Below, in pieces: positions 35,306-43,434 of a stretch of DNA of 44,361 bases. This DNA comes from Sphingorhabdus sp. Alg239-R122 (GTDB lineage Bacteria > Pseudomonadota > Alphaproteobacteria > Sphingomonadales > Sphingomonadaceae): positions 1 to 44,361 of the forward strand of contig NZ_UNRC01000015.1 in the NCBI RefSeq assembly GCF_900537065.1, written 5' to 3'. Within the stretch, counting starts at the first letter, position 1; every line of letters starts with the position of its first letter. The notes under the pieces are model-generated. The model was not told the origin of the DNA and made no database searches. It was given only the letters and a program-made list of their open reading frames with translations. The position numbers were made by a program, and so were the translations under genes.

Positions 35306-36594
35306 CCCGCGCGCCGCGCTTTCATCAGGGCGCGGTTGCGCATTTCAACTTCGCGAAATCCTTTGAACGGAGTGAGTTTCTCGTTTTTCCTGCCCTTTTC
35401 GGCAAGTGCATAAAGTTGCCCATAGTACCAGTATTGCACCGCGAAACCGTCCAGCGCTTTCAGTGCCTGTATACGCTTGAGGAAACCCAGCCAGTCGGGA
35501 ATGAACTGCAGCTCATTTTCATGTGCGGGCAACCTGTCCAGCCCGGCGAAAATCTGTTTTGGCGCATCGGGCATGGTGCACATCGGGCGGCCAATACCAA
35601 TCACGTCCGCGGCGCCGCGGCTCAGCGCATAATCCATGGCCTCACGGCTGCGAAAGCCGCCTGTTACCATGAGCGGGATCTGCACTTTTTCCTGCATGGC
35701 CAGCGCGAAGTCGACAAAATAGGCTTCGCGTGCGGCGGTGGAGGGCGCGACATTCTGCTGCGCTTCTTCCTCAATACCCTCAATGCCCAGCAATTTGGGT
35801 TGCTCATAATTTCCGCCGCTGATTTCGATCAGGTCGACGCCCGCCCGCTCCAGCCATTCGGCCACCTGCAGACTGTCTTCAAAGGCAAAGCCGCCGCGCT
35901 GAAAATCAGCACTGTTGAGCTTTACTGCAATGGGGAATTTCGCACCCACTTTTTTCCGGACAGCGGCAACAGTCGCCATCAACATACGTGCCCGGTTTTC
36001 CAGGGAGCCGCCATATTCATCATCACGCTGGTTCGCGCGCGGGTTGAGGAAAGAAGAGAGCAGATATCCGTGCGCGGCATGGACCTGTACGCCGGTAAAG
36101 CCCGCTTTTTTGACGGCGCCAGCCGCAATGGCGAAGCGCTCGACCAGTTCTTCTATCTCTTCACCGGTAAGCGCAACCGGTTCGCCAAACTGGCCTCCGG
36201 GTAGGCCAAGCTGCACTGGCGATGGCGCTTTGGGGTTGGGATTGACAATCTTCATCACCTGCCGCCCGCCATGACTTAGCTGTGCCCACAAAGCATTGCC
36301 ATTTTGCGTCGCCGTCTTCGCCCAGCTTTTGAGCGCGGCGGCGAGTCCGGCATCGGGTTCGCCATGAATAATGACATTGCCTGGCCGTTCCAGATGGTCG
36401 CGGTCGATGATAATATTGCCTGTGATGAGCGTACCCGCACCGCCATCTGACCAAAGAGCGTACAGCTTTTCCAGCGCCTCGGTCGGAACGCCGCGTGCAT
36501 CGGCCAAGCCTTCCGTCATGGCTGCTTTGGCAATGCGGTTTTTGAGTGCACTGCCGCAGGGCAGCTTGAGGCGTGACTGAAGGTTTGAAGGCAT
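35302..36594 (-). CDS. old yellow enzyme-type NADH:flavin oxidoreductase
   Basis: 430-residue FMN enzyme that reduces activated alkenes or similar electrophiles with NAD(P)H. Family signs are KNRIAKAAMTEGLAD, AQLSHGGRQVM, VQVHAAHGYLLSSFLNPRAN with the active-site HAAHG, NQRDDEYGGSLENRARML and the FMN phosphate end GGFRSREAMDYALSRGAADVIGIGRP. ATG 36594 is preceded by GGGGGA; the open frame to 36654 is not conserved-looking. A 19-bp inverted-repeat site 15 bases upstream suggests control by the HxlR protein encoded at 39387. Confidence 0.93.
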   Translation of the reverse strand: MPSNLQSRLKLPCGSALKNRIAKAAMTEGLADARGVPTEALEKLYALWSDGGAGTLITGNIIIDRDHLERPGNVIIHGEPDAGLAAALKSWAKTATQNGNALWAQLSHGGRQVMKIVNPNPKAPSPVQLGLPGGQFGEPVALTGEEIEELVERFAIAAGAVKKAGFTGVQVHAAHGYLLSSFLNPRANQRDDEYGGSLENRARMLMATVAAVRKKVGAKFPIAVKLNSADFQRGGFAFEDSLQVAEWLERAGVDLIEISGGNYEQPKLLGIEGIEEEAQQNVAPSTAAREAYFVDFALAMQEKVQIPLMVTGGFRSREAMDYALSRGAADVIGIGRPMCTMPDAPKQIFAGLDRLPAHENELQFIPDWLGFLKRIQALKALDGFAVQYWYYGQLYALAEKGRKNEKLTPFKGFREVEMRNRALMKARRAG

Positions 36595-36608
36595 ATTTCC
36601 CCCGAGGC

Positions 36609-36627
36609 AAGTTGCTATTTGCAACTT
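36609..36627. promoter_or_regulatory. candidate HxlR operator in front of the OYE gene
   Basis: AAGTTGCTATTTGCAACTT, a perfect 7-base inverted repeat around TATTT. It lies 15 bases upstream of the OYE start (minus strand). Two further elements of the same 19-bp geometry AAGT-N8-GCAACTT are present at 39948-39966 and 39982-40000 near hxlR. Confidence 0.6.
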
Positions 36628-36780
36628 TGTAACGCGGCCCAGCCATACAGGCAAGTAAGGATTTCCGTGGCTTAGCTGGAAAACTGCGCGCGTGAATTGG
36701 CCCTTGCCTGCGTGGCGGAGTCATGACAGATTGATGACTTGGGGTGTGGCAGCAGAAATATGAGAGCCGGGGGACGTGAA

Positions 36781-37185
36781 ATGGCAAAAACGGTAAACAG
36801 GCATGAAAGCTATTTTGATGAGGCCGCCAAGGCGGATCATGAAGATGATACGCCCGATTGGCAGCGCAGGATCAGCAACCATATCGCTTATGCGCTTCTC
36901 GCCTATACCGCCCTGCAGATTTTTGTTGTGATAGGTGAACTTGGCGGCCATGATGGAGGCATGTCGATGCTGCCCTATCTGGGCCTCATCGTGTTGATCG
37001 GCCTGGTCATACCTGTATGCCGCAAGTTTGAAAAGGTTTGGGAACGCCGCCTGGAGAGCGGCCTGTCGCAGGAGGCCATATTGCGCCAGTACAAATTTGA
37101 CCGGATCATGATCTGGCTGGCGGCAATCGGTTTTCCGTTCCTACTCGTGGCGATATTCAGGGGCTTTTCAGCCCTTTCGGGATAG
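36781..37185 (+). CDS. small membrane protein of unknown function
   Basis: 134 residues. A charged N-terminus (MAKTVNRHESYFDEAAKADH) is followed by hydrophobic stretches near residues 40-58, 63-80 and 111-130, separated by a basic loop (RKFEKVWERRL). I do not recognise a family. ATG 36781 has GGGGGA about 10 bases upstream; the frame is open to 36739. It is divergent from the OYE gene with 186 bases in between, so the HxlR-type site could affect it too. Confidence 0.7.
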   Translation: MAKTVNRHESYFDEAAKADHEDDTPDWQRRISNHIAYALLAYTALQIFVVIGELGGHDGGMSMLPYLGLIVLIGLVIPVCRKFEKVWERRLESGLSQEAILRQYKFDRIMIWLAAIGFPFLLVAIFRGFSALSG

Positions 37186-37250
37186 TTTTCTTCCCTCCGG
37201 TAAAAACAATATCATCGCCAATTGACGAGGCACCTGCCGCACCGTAATGC

Positions 37251-38603
37251 ATGCTTATGCTTACACCCAATGAAGCGCAGGAGCGCGCACATTCCCTTGT
37301 CCAGGCCGCGATGAAATCGGGCGCCAGCGCGGCAGATGCGATTTATATCTGTAATGCCACGACCCAGGTCGGCATGCGGCTGGGCGTACTGGAAGATGTT
37401 GAACGTTCCGAAGGCGAAACCATTGGCCTGCGTTATTTTGACGGGCAGCGTTCGGCCACGATATCTGCTTCCGACATGTCTGCTGATGCGCTGGACACGC
37501 TGGTTGAACGCGCGGGGCACATGGCAAAGGCTGCACCTGAAGACCAATATGCAGGGCTGGCCGATGCGGAGTTGCTGATGACTGGACCCAGTCCCGACCT
37601 TGCGTTGGATGATAGCGGCGATCCGGATCCACAGATACTGCGCGACCGGGCATTGGAAGCTGAGGATGCGGCCCGCGCCGTGGACGGCGTGACCAATAGC
37701 GAGGGTGGCGGTGCCAGCGCGGCCCGTGCAGCAGTGGCGCTGTCGACCAGCCATGGTTTTGATGGCTGTTATTCAGGCAGCATGTACAGCCTGTCCGCCA
37801 GTGTGCTGGCAGGTGGGGGCAGTGACATGCAGCGCGACTATGCAAGCCATAGCATTCGGCATTTTGCGGAGCTTGAAGATGCGGCGGATATCGGCCGCCA
37901 CGCGGGGGAACGCGCTGTGGCGCGCATGAATCCCGTATCGGTAAAAAGCGGGGCCATGCCGGTCGTGTTTGATCCGCGTGTCGGCGGTACGCTGGTCGGA
38001 CATCTGCTGGGCGCGATATCTGGGCAGGCGATTGCCCGGAAAACAAGTTTCCTGCTGGATGCCATGGGGGAGCAGGTATTTGATAGCGGCGTCACGCTGC
38101 ACGATAATCCTCATCTCGTGCAGGGTCTCAGGTCAAAAGCATTTGATGGTGAGGGCCTGCCAACGCAGGCTCGCAAACTCATTGATGCTGGCCGGTTGAC
38201 GACCTGGCTGCTTAATGCAGCGACAGCGCGGCAGCTGAAACTTGCACCCACCGGTCATGCGACGCGCGGTACGGCAGGTTCCCCCGGTACAGGCGCGAGC
38301 AACCTGCATATCGCACCGGGCAAGACGAGCCCAGCTGAGCTTATGGCCGATGTGAAACAGGGTATATATGTCACCGAACTGATCGGTATGGGCGTCAATG
38401 GCGTGACGGGCGATTATAGCCGCGGCGCAGGCGGTTTCCTGATCCAGGATGGCGAAATCGGCCCGGCGGTCAGCGGCATCACCATTGCCGGCAACCTGAA
38501 AGACATGTTTGCGGCGATGATTCCTGCCAGCGACCTGGATATGCGGCGCAGCGTCAATGTGCCCACCCTGCGCGTTGATGGCATGACAGTCGCGGGTGAT
38601 TGA
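37251..38603 (+). CDS. pmbA: TldD/PmbA-family protein, PmbA (TldE) type
   Basis: 450 residues. PmbA/TldE is the non-catalytic partner of TldD in the heterodimeric protease that matures microcin B17 in Escherichia coli and cleaves unstructured peptides. Matching segments are GETIGLRYFDGQRSATISASD, VFDPRVGGTLVGHLLGAISG, and the C-terminal MGVNGVTGDYSRGAGGFLIQ with GPAVSGITIAGNL. There is no HExxH, as expected for TldE. No tldD is in this window. It overlaps the next gene by 8 bases. Confidence 0.92.
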   Translation: MLMLTPNEAQERAHSLVQAAMKSGASAADAIYICNATTQVGMRLGVLEDVERSEGETIGLRYFDGQRSATISASDMSADALDTLVERAGHMAKAAPEDQYAGLADAELLMTGPSPDLALDDSGDPDPQILRDRALEAEDAARAVDGVTNSEGGGASAARAAVALSTSHGFDGCYSGSMYSLSASVLAGGGSDMQRDYASHSIRHFAELEDAADIGRHAGERAVARMNPVSVKSGAMPVVFDPRVGGTLVGHLLGAISGQAIARKTSFLLDAMGEQVFDSGVTLHDNPHLVQGLRSKAFDGEGLPTQARKLIDAGRLTTWLLNAATARQLKLAPTGHATRGTAGSPGTGASNLHIAPGKTSPAELMADVKQGIYVTELIGMGVNGVTGDYSRGAGGFLIQDGEIGPAVSGITIAGNLKDMFAAMIPASDLDMRRSVNVPTLRVDGMTVAGD

Positions 38604-39378
38604 CTGGGACGCCCTGACGCGCATCGTGCGTGAAGCTGGCGATATTGCTGCCACAGGCTGGGCAATGGCGGGTGGAGACCTGAAGGTCTGGCAAAAAGGC
38701 AATGACAGTCCCGTCAGCGAAAGCGATATTGCGGTTGATCGTTTCCTGAAAAGTGAGCTGGGAAAGCTATTACCATCGGCAGGCTGGTTGTCCGAAGAGA
38801 CCGCCGATAATCTGAACCGGCTGGACAATGATCTGATCTGGCTAGTCGACTCGATCGACGGTACTCGCGACTTTGTACGCGGGCGCACCGGCTGGTGCGT
38901 CTCTGTAGCGCTTATCAGCAACAACCGCCCGTTGCTCGGCATGCTATATGCGCCTGCCCGTGCGGAGCTTTGGACAGCGCGGGCAGGTGAGGGGGCGTAC
39001 CGCAATGGCACGCGACTGAAAGCGAGTACGCGCTGTGCGTTTGCAGGTGCACGAGTGCCTGCGGCGCAATTGATGAAAGTCGATCAGATTCTCACTATGG
39101 TACAGCAGCCTAACAGCATTGCATTGCGCATGGCGATGGTCGCAGCGGATGAAGCTGATCTGGTGGCGACTTTGCGTTGGGGCCATGAATGGGACATTGG
39201 CGCGGCTGCGCTGATTGCGCGCGAAGCAGGCGCCCGCGTTACCGACGCATTGGGCAAGCCCTTCCATTATAACAGTCGCAAAGGACAAGCATTTGGCGTT
39301 TTATGCTGTGCGCCTGCTATCCATGGCGAAGCAGTGGAACATTTGCGTGAGAGGGCTGAGGCCGTGCTGGCACGCTGA
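38596..39378 (+). CDS. inositol-monophosphatase family protein, probably 3'(2'),5'-bisphosphate nucleotidase (CysQ-like)
   Basis: 260 residues. Metal and phosphate motifs of the family are seen: ESDIAVDRFL, WLSEETADN, LVDSIDGTRDFVRGRTGW (DxIDGT) and HEWDIGAAALIAREAGARV (WD-x-A). The DGTRDF form leans to CysQ-type nucleotidase acting on PAP or PAPS, but a plain inositol phosphatase is possible. The GTG start at 38596 overlaps the pmbA stop by 8 bases, so the two are probably coupled. It converges on hxlR. Confidence 0.88.
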   Translation: MIDWDALTRIVREAGDIAATGWAMAGGDLKVWQKGNDSPVSESDIAVDRFLKSELGKLLPSAGWLSEETADNLNRLDNDLIWLVDSIDGTRDFVRGRTGWCVSVALISNNRPLLGMLYAPARAELWTARAGEGAYRNGTRLKASTRCAFAGARVPAAQLMKVDQILTMVQQPNSIALRMAMVAADEADLVATLRWGHEWDIGAAALIAREAGARVTDALGKPFHYNSRKGQAFGVLCCAPAIHGEAVEHLRERAEAVLAR

Positions 39379-39386
39379 ATATATTT

Positions 39387-39911
39387 CTATATCCCCGCCA
39401 GTTTCTTGACATTGGCATCACTACGGCTGTTGCTCTGTGACGCTTTCAGGTCGCTTTCATCAATCCAGCACAGGTCATTATGGCTAAGTACGCGCCCGTC
39501 ATGCGCGTGGATGGCGATCTGTGCGATCGGTTTATGGTCACGCTCATCGGCGAGCACAGGGTTGGAGGGCACGCCGGTTTCCCAGCGCTCACCCCATTGG
39601 CGCAGCGCGATCATGGCGGGCAGCAGGTCGAGTCCTTTTTCGGTGAGGCGGTATTCGATCTTACGGCGGTCATCGGCGCACGGCGCGCGTTTCAATATGC
39701 CGCCCTCAACCAGGCGGGTGAGGCGGTTGGACAGAATATTGCGGGCGATGCCCAGTTCGTCGAGAAATTCCTCAAAATGATACAACCCGTTGAAAGAGGC
39801 GCGCAGGATCATGAAAGACCAGCGCTCGCCCATGGTTTCCAAGGCAAGAGGCAGGCCGCAATTTTCGGCAAGTTCGTGTAATGGCTCGCGCAGTTTCTTC
39901 ATAATATCCAT
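39387..39911 (-). CDS. HxlR-family transcriptional regulator
   Basis: 174 residues. The winged-helix core is clear: NCGLPLALETMGERWSFMIL, FEEFLDELGIARNILSNRL, and RAPCADDRRKIEYRLTEKG. C18 sits in the position where related regulators of the YodB/HypR type carry a redox- or electrophile-sensing cysteine. A C-terminal extension of about 55 residues follows the core. The adjacent OYE-type gene shares a 19-bp promoter element with this gene, which makes electrophile or quinone stress a fair guess. It is divergent from the small secreted protein at 40066. Confidence 0.93.
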   Translation of the reverse strand: MDIMKKLREPLHELAENCGLPLALETMGERWSFMILRASFNGLYHFEEFLDELGIARNILSNRLTRLVEGGILKRAPCADDRRKIEYRLTEKGLDLLPAMIALRQWGERWETGVPSNPVLADERDHKPIAQIAIHAHDGRVLSHNDLCWIDESDLKASQSNSRSDANVKKLAGI

Positions 39912-39947
39912 GCCTACTCCATAATCCGCAAAAGCAGAAACTTTTTT

Positions 39948-39966
39948 AAGTTTTAGGTTGCAACTT
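39948..39966. promoter_or_regulatory. candidate HxlR operator 1
   Basis: AAGTTTTAGGTTGCAACTT, 37 bases upstream of the hxlR start. It has the same AAGT-N8-GCAACTT geometry as the site before the OYE gene. It also overlaps a 20-bp near-perfect palindrome (39951-39970). Confidence 0.6.
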
Positions 39967-39981
39967 AAAATCTATTATATT

Positions 39982-40000
39982 AAGTAGTGATTCGCAACTT
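39982..40000. promoter_or_regulatory. candidate HxlR operator 2
   Basis: AAGTAGTGATTCGCAACTT, 15 of 19 positions identical to the site at 36609-36627. It is 34 bases from operator 1 (centre to centre) and 66 bases before the secreted-protein start at 40066. Flanking bases extend it to TTAAGT/ACTTAA. Confidence 0.6.
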
Positions 40001-40065
40001 AAATATTTTACCTCCCCAACCGGTGCCTTTAGCGGGTGCCTTGTAATCCAAGAAGGAACGAAAAG

Positions 40066-40410
40066 ATGACCTCCCTCCCCACATCTCTCTCAAACGTCCT
40101 GCGGCAGTTCGTGTTTGTAATTGTCGCCTCACTGGGCGCAGCCACCATGTTTACCGCGACAGCGGCCAGCGCTGGCAAGCCAGTATATTATGAAGCCACA
40201 TTGGCCAGCCCGACGAAAACAGCCACTAAAGTTGTCAAAGGCGTGATCTGGCATTGCAAGGAAACAACCTGCAAAGCCAGCGAATCCCGTACTCGCGGCA
40301 CACATGTCTGCGCGAAGCTCGCTCGTAAAATGGGCGATGTGACGGCATTCACAGTCAAAGGTGTGGCTTTTGACGATGCGGCTCTCGCGGAATGTAACGG
40401 CAAGAAATAA
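40066..40410 (+). CDS. small secreted protein, CC_3452-family-like
   Basis: 114 residues, with a signal peptide (RQFVFVIVASLGAATMFTATAASA) and mature part opening GKPVYYEATLASPT. Cysteines are in WHCKETTCKAS, THVCAKL and LAECNGKK. The pattern (V-Y-Y-E/R-A-x-L-A; V-x-W-x-C; A-x-x-V-x-x-F/T-V-x-G) matches the family annotated CC_3452 in related bacteria; the function is not known. AGAAGGA lies 9 bases upstream of ATG 40066. It is divergent from hxlR and has candidate HxlR sites in its promoter. A long hairpin follows it. Confidence 0.78.
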   Translation: MTSLPTSLSNVLRQFVFVIVASLGAATMFTATAASAGKPVYYEATLASPTKTATKVVKGVIWHCKETTCKASESRTRGTHVCAKLARKMGDVTAFTVKGVAFDDAALAECNGKK

Positions 40411-40460
40411 AACTTACCCTTCCCCCGCCCTGTCTCATGCGAACGGGCGGCGGACAAACT

Positions 40461-40536
40461 ATGCCCATGGCAACATCGAACGCAGCTTTGCCGCCCCCTC
40501 TCGGCAGCTGCACGATGCATGCCATGGGCATTTTTT
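40461..40536 (+). terminator. very long hairpin with T-run, terminator-like
   Basis: A 12-base perfect inverted repeat ATGCCCATGGCA/TGCCATGGGCAT (40461-40472 and 40520-40531) encloses TCG/CGA, GCAGC/GCTGC and TGCCG/CGGCA pairs, 25 pairs in total, around an 8-base loop. A run of T (40531-40536) follows. It acts as terminator for the small secreted protein gene on the plus strand. The stem is much longer than needed for that. Confidence 0.75.
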
Positions 40537-40614
40537 CGTCCATTCTTTCGCGCCTCTGCGCTTTTCCAAAGTTTTTGATTGCATAGCGCGATCAAAACAA
40601 ACACATTTGACATG

Positions 40615-42708
40615 ATGTTGCGGCAGTATGAACTTGTTGAGCGTGTAAAAAGCTATGACCAGGATGCGGATGAGGACCTGCTCAACCGCGCCTATGTCTT
40701 TTCCGTGCAAAAGCATGGTAGCCAGAAACGCGCCAGCGGTGATCCTTATTTCAGTCACCCGATTGAAGTCGCCGGTATCATGACTGACCTGAAGCTTGAT
40801 CAGGAAACAATAATAACCGCGCTGCTGCACGATACTGTTGAAGACACTTTGACAACAGTTGAAGAAATCGAACGCCTGTTTGGCGAAGAAGTGGCCCAGA
40901 TGGTTGATGGTGTGACCAAGCTATCCAAAATCGAAGCCCAGACCGAAGATGAACGCGCCGCAGAGAACCTACGCAAATTCCTGCTCGCCATGTCGAATGA
41001 TGTCCGCGTTCTGCTCGTTAAGCTGGCCGATCGTTTGCACAATATGCGCACACTACATTTTATCAAAAAACAAGAAAAGCGCCGCCGGATTGCCCGCGAA
41101 ACGATGGATATCTATGCGCCGCTTGCCGAGCGCATCGGTATGTACGAGTTTATGCGTGAAATGCAGCTGCTTGCGTTTGAACAGCTTGAACCCGAAGCTT
41201 ATGATACGATCACCACCCGGCTGGAACAGATCAAGCAGAAGGAGGATGCAGAGGTTGACAGCATTGCCTTGTCAATCGGGCAGGAGCTTAGCGCAGCGGG
41301 GGTCAGCAGCGAAATTAGCGGGCGCGAAAAGCACCCCTATTCAATCTGGAAAAAAATGGCCGAGCGCCATGTCAGCTTTGACCAGATGACCGACATTATT
41401 GCTTTTCGCGTTATCACCGACAATTCGGACGACTGCTATCGTGCATTGGGTGTGATTCATCAGAAATGGCAGATGATTCCGGGCCGTTTCAAGGATTATA
41501 TCTCAACCCCGAAACGCAACGGTTACCGTTCGTTGCACACAGCCATCATCCATGATGATTCGATGCGGGTCGAAGTGCAGGTGCGCACGCGTGAGATGCA
41601 CCGGCAGAGTGAATTCGGGCTGGCCGCGCACTGGGCCTATAAGCAAAGTGTGCCAGAACCGGATGGGCAGGCGGGCTGGGTACGTGACCTGCTGGAAATT
41701 CTGGATACAAGCCAGGATGCCGAGGAACTGCTCGAACATACGCGTATGGCGATGTATCAGGACCGGATTTTCGTGTTTACACCTAAAGGTGCATTACACC
41801 AGCTTCCCAAAGGCGCCAGCCCCGTCGATTTTGCCTATGCCGTGCATACCGACCTGGGCGATATGACAGTAGGCGCCAAGATTAATGGCCGCCATGTGCC
41901 GCTGCGTACCGAGCTCAGCAATGGCGATATTGTCGAGATACTGAAGTCGGAAGGACAGGAACCGCAGCCCAGCTGGCTGGGCTTTGTCGTGACCGGCAAA
42001 GCGCGTGCGGCCATCCGCCGTTTTGTGCGACATAAAGAACGTGATGAAATGGCCGCCATAGGCCGCAAACTCTATGATGAAATAGCCGAACGTCTGCCGA
42101 TCAAGATTGGTAAAAAGGCGCTTAAGGCCGCCATGCAGCGGCTTGATTATGAGCGTGAAGAAGATTTCATGTATGCGATCGGTACAAACAAACTGCCTGA
42201 CCGCGACGTGATGGAAGCGTTGGTACCCGGCAGTGCAAGCGATGACCCGAACAAACGCGAATGGCCAAAACAGGATCGCGCGATATCCATCCGCGGGCTG
42301 ACAGCGGGAGTGGCATTCCAGCTAGCCGATTGCTGTCACCCGGTTCCAGGCGACCGCATTGTCGGGTTGCGTCATCCGGGTGCTGGCGTGGAAGTGCACA
42401 CAATTGACTGCCTGAAACTGGTCAACGGTGTGGACAGTGACTGGGTCGATCTTTCGTGGGGCCGCGAATCCGATGGCGCGACGGCGCGGCTGCGCATAAT
42501 TGTCTATAACAGGCCCGGCACACTGGCGGATATGGCAGGTGTTTTTGGCGTGCAAAAGGCGAATATCGTCAACCTGCGTCTGACCAACCGGGATGATCCA
42601 TTCCATACTTTCGAAGTGGATATAGAAGTGCATGACAAACAGCACCTCATGGCAATTATTTCGGCACTGCGCGCATCGGATGCGGTGGCGCAAACCGAAC
42701 GTGTCTAG
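40615..42708 (+). CDS. bifunctional (p)ppGpp synthetase/hydrolase, Rel/Spo homologue
   Basis: 697 residues. It makes and degrades the alarmone (p)ppGpp in the stringent response. The HD hydrolase site H72-D73 (HDTVEDT) is intact, and the synthetase has R291-F-K-D294, the R-x-K-D form of bifunctional enzymes, followed by NGYRSLHTAI. A TGS domain (IFVFTPKGALHQLPKGASPVDFAY) and C-terminal ACT domain (IVYNRPGTLADMAGVF) complete the layout. ATG 40615 gives MLRQYELVERV, the expected opening; ATG 40612 and a TTG-type frame back to 40579 are open. It is preceded by a strong terminator, so it has its own promoter. Confidence 0.97.
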   Translation: MLRQYELVERVKSYDQDADEDLLNRAYVFSVQKHGSQKRASGDPYFSHPIEVAGIMTDLKLDQETIITALLHDTVEDTLTTVEEIERLFGEEVAQMVDGVTKLSKIEAQTEDERAAENLRKFLLAMSNDVRVLLVKLADRLHNMRTLHFIKKQEKRRRIARETMDIYAPLAERIGMYEFMREMQLLAFEQLEPEAYDTITTRLEQIKQKEDAEVDSIALSIGQELSAAGVSSEISGREKHPYSIWKKMAERHVSFDQMTDIIAFRVITDNSDDCYRALGVIHQKWQMIPGRFKDYISTPKRNGYRSLHTAIIHDDSMRVEVQVRTREMHRQSEFGLAAHWAYKQSVPEPDGQAGWVRDLLEILDTSQDAEELLEHTRMAMYQDRIFVFTPKGALHQLPKGASPVDFAYAVHTDLGDMTVGAKINGRHVPLRTELSNGDIVEILKSEGQEPQPSWLGFVVTGKARAAIRRFVRHKERDEMAAIGRKLYDEIAERLPIKIGKKALKAAMQRLDYEREEDFMYAIGTNKLPDRDVMEALVPGSASDDPNKREWPKQDRAISIRGLTAGVAFQLADCCHPVPGDRIVGLRHPGAGVEVHTIDCLKLVNGVDSDWVDLSWGRESDGATARLRIIVYNRPGTLADMAGVFGVQKANIVNLRLTNRDDPFHTFEVDIEVHDKQHLMAIISALRASDAVAQTERV

Positions 42709-42717
42709 CGTGCCTAC

Positions 42718-43422
42718 CTAGTCATATGTCTTGCCGCCGCAGATAACCTTGGCTGCGTTGCGCGCACGGACATTGCAGCGAGTATCGCCGTTTATCAGTA
42801 TCTGCGCAAACTGGCTTATAATGACGTGCGCGCTTTCACTGGCGCTAAACTGGCTCTTGACCGGCCCTTCGCCAAGAATTTCGAGCGTTTCCGAATTGAG
42901 TGCGGCGGCATCAAGCACCCCCTTGCCGCGGATAATGGCTTTTACGTTTTCGGCACGCCCCGCGACCTGCATACGCCCGCCCAGTCCGTTAAAGTTAAGC
43001 TGCATTTCTTCAGCATCCATATTGCCCACGATAAGCTCACCTATGCCATACAGGCTTGCGCGGGTTTTGCGCCCGGTCAGTGCGTTCACAACCATGCGGC
43101 CTTTGCCGGTCAGGGTGACATCATCAACATTGCGGGCATTTACGCGCAAAAGCGCTCCCGGGTCGTCATCGATGCTCTTCTTTTTGCGCGTTTTGACAAT
43201 AAGCGTTCGATTCTCGATGCGCAGGTCAAGCTGGTTGATATCAACCAGCTCTCCCTCGGCACGTACGGATTGTGGCTTGCCGGTTTCTATGAGCACCACC
43301 ATACTGCCCTCAACCCGCACCGCATCGAAATTGGCGAGCGTAAAGCTGCGGGTTTGCGGATTTGCCGCCGCCATGCCGGGAGCCAACAGCGCGAGCAAAA
43401 TAATCAAGCGTAGAAAAGCCAC
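42718..43422 (-). CDS. secreted head-GIN domain (DUF2807) protein
   Basis: 234 residues. The signal (LRLIILLALLAPGMAAA) is followed by a single DUF2807-type beta-helix-like domain: FTLANFDAVRVEGSMVVLIE, then repeated strands such as TLTGKGRMVV and LYGIGELIV. Cysteines C217 and C228 sit near the end (TRCNVRA, KVICGG). It is downstream of a second head-GIN gene with 12 bases in between, so they form a unit on the minus strand. Function is unknown. Confidence 0.85.
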   Translation of the reverse strand: MAFLRLIILLALLAPGMAAANPQTRSFTLANFDAVRVEGSMVVLIETGKPQSVRAEGELVDINQLDLRIENRTLIVKTRKKKSIDDDPGALLRVNARNVDDVTLTGKGRMVVNALTGRKTRASLYGIGELIVGNMDAEEMQLNFNGLGGRMQVAGRAENVKAIIRGKGVLDAAALNSETLEILGEGPVKSQFSASESAHVIISQFAQILINGDTRCNVRARNAAKVICGGKTYD

Positions 43423-43434
43423 TACAGCGCCCTT

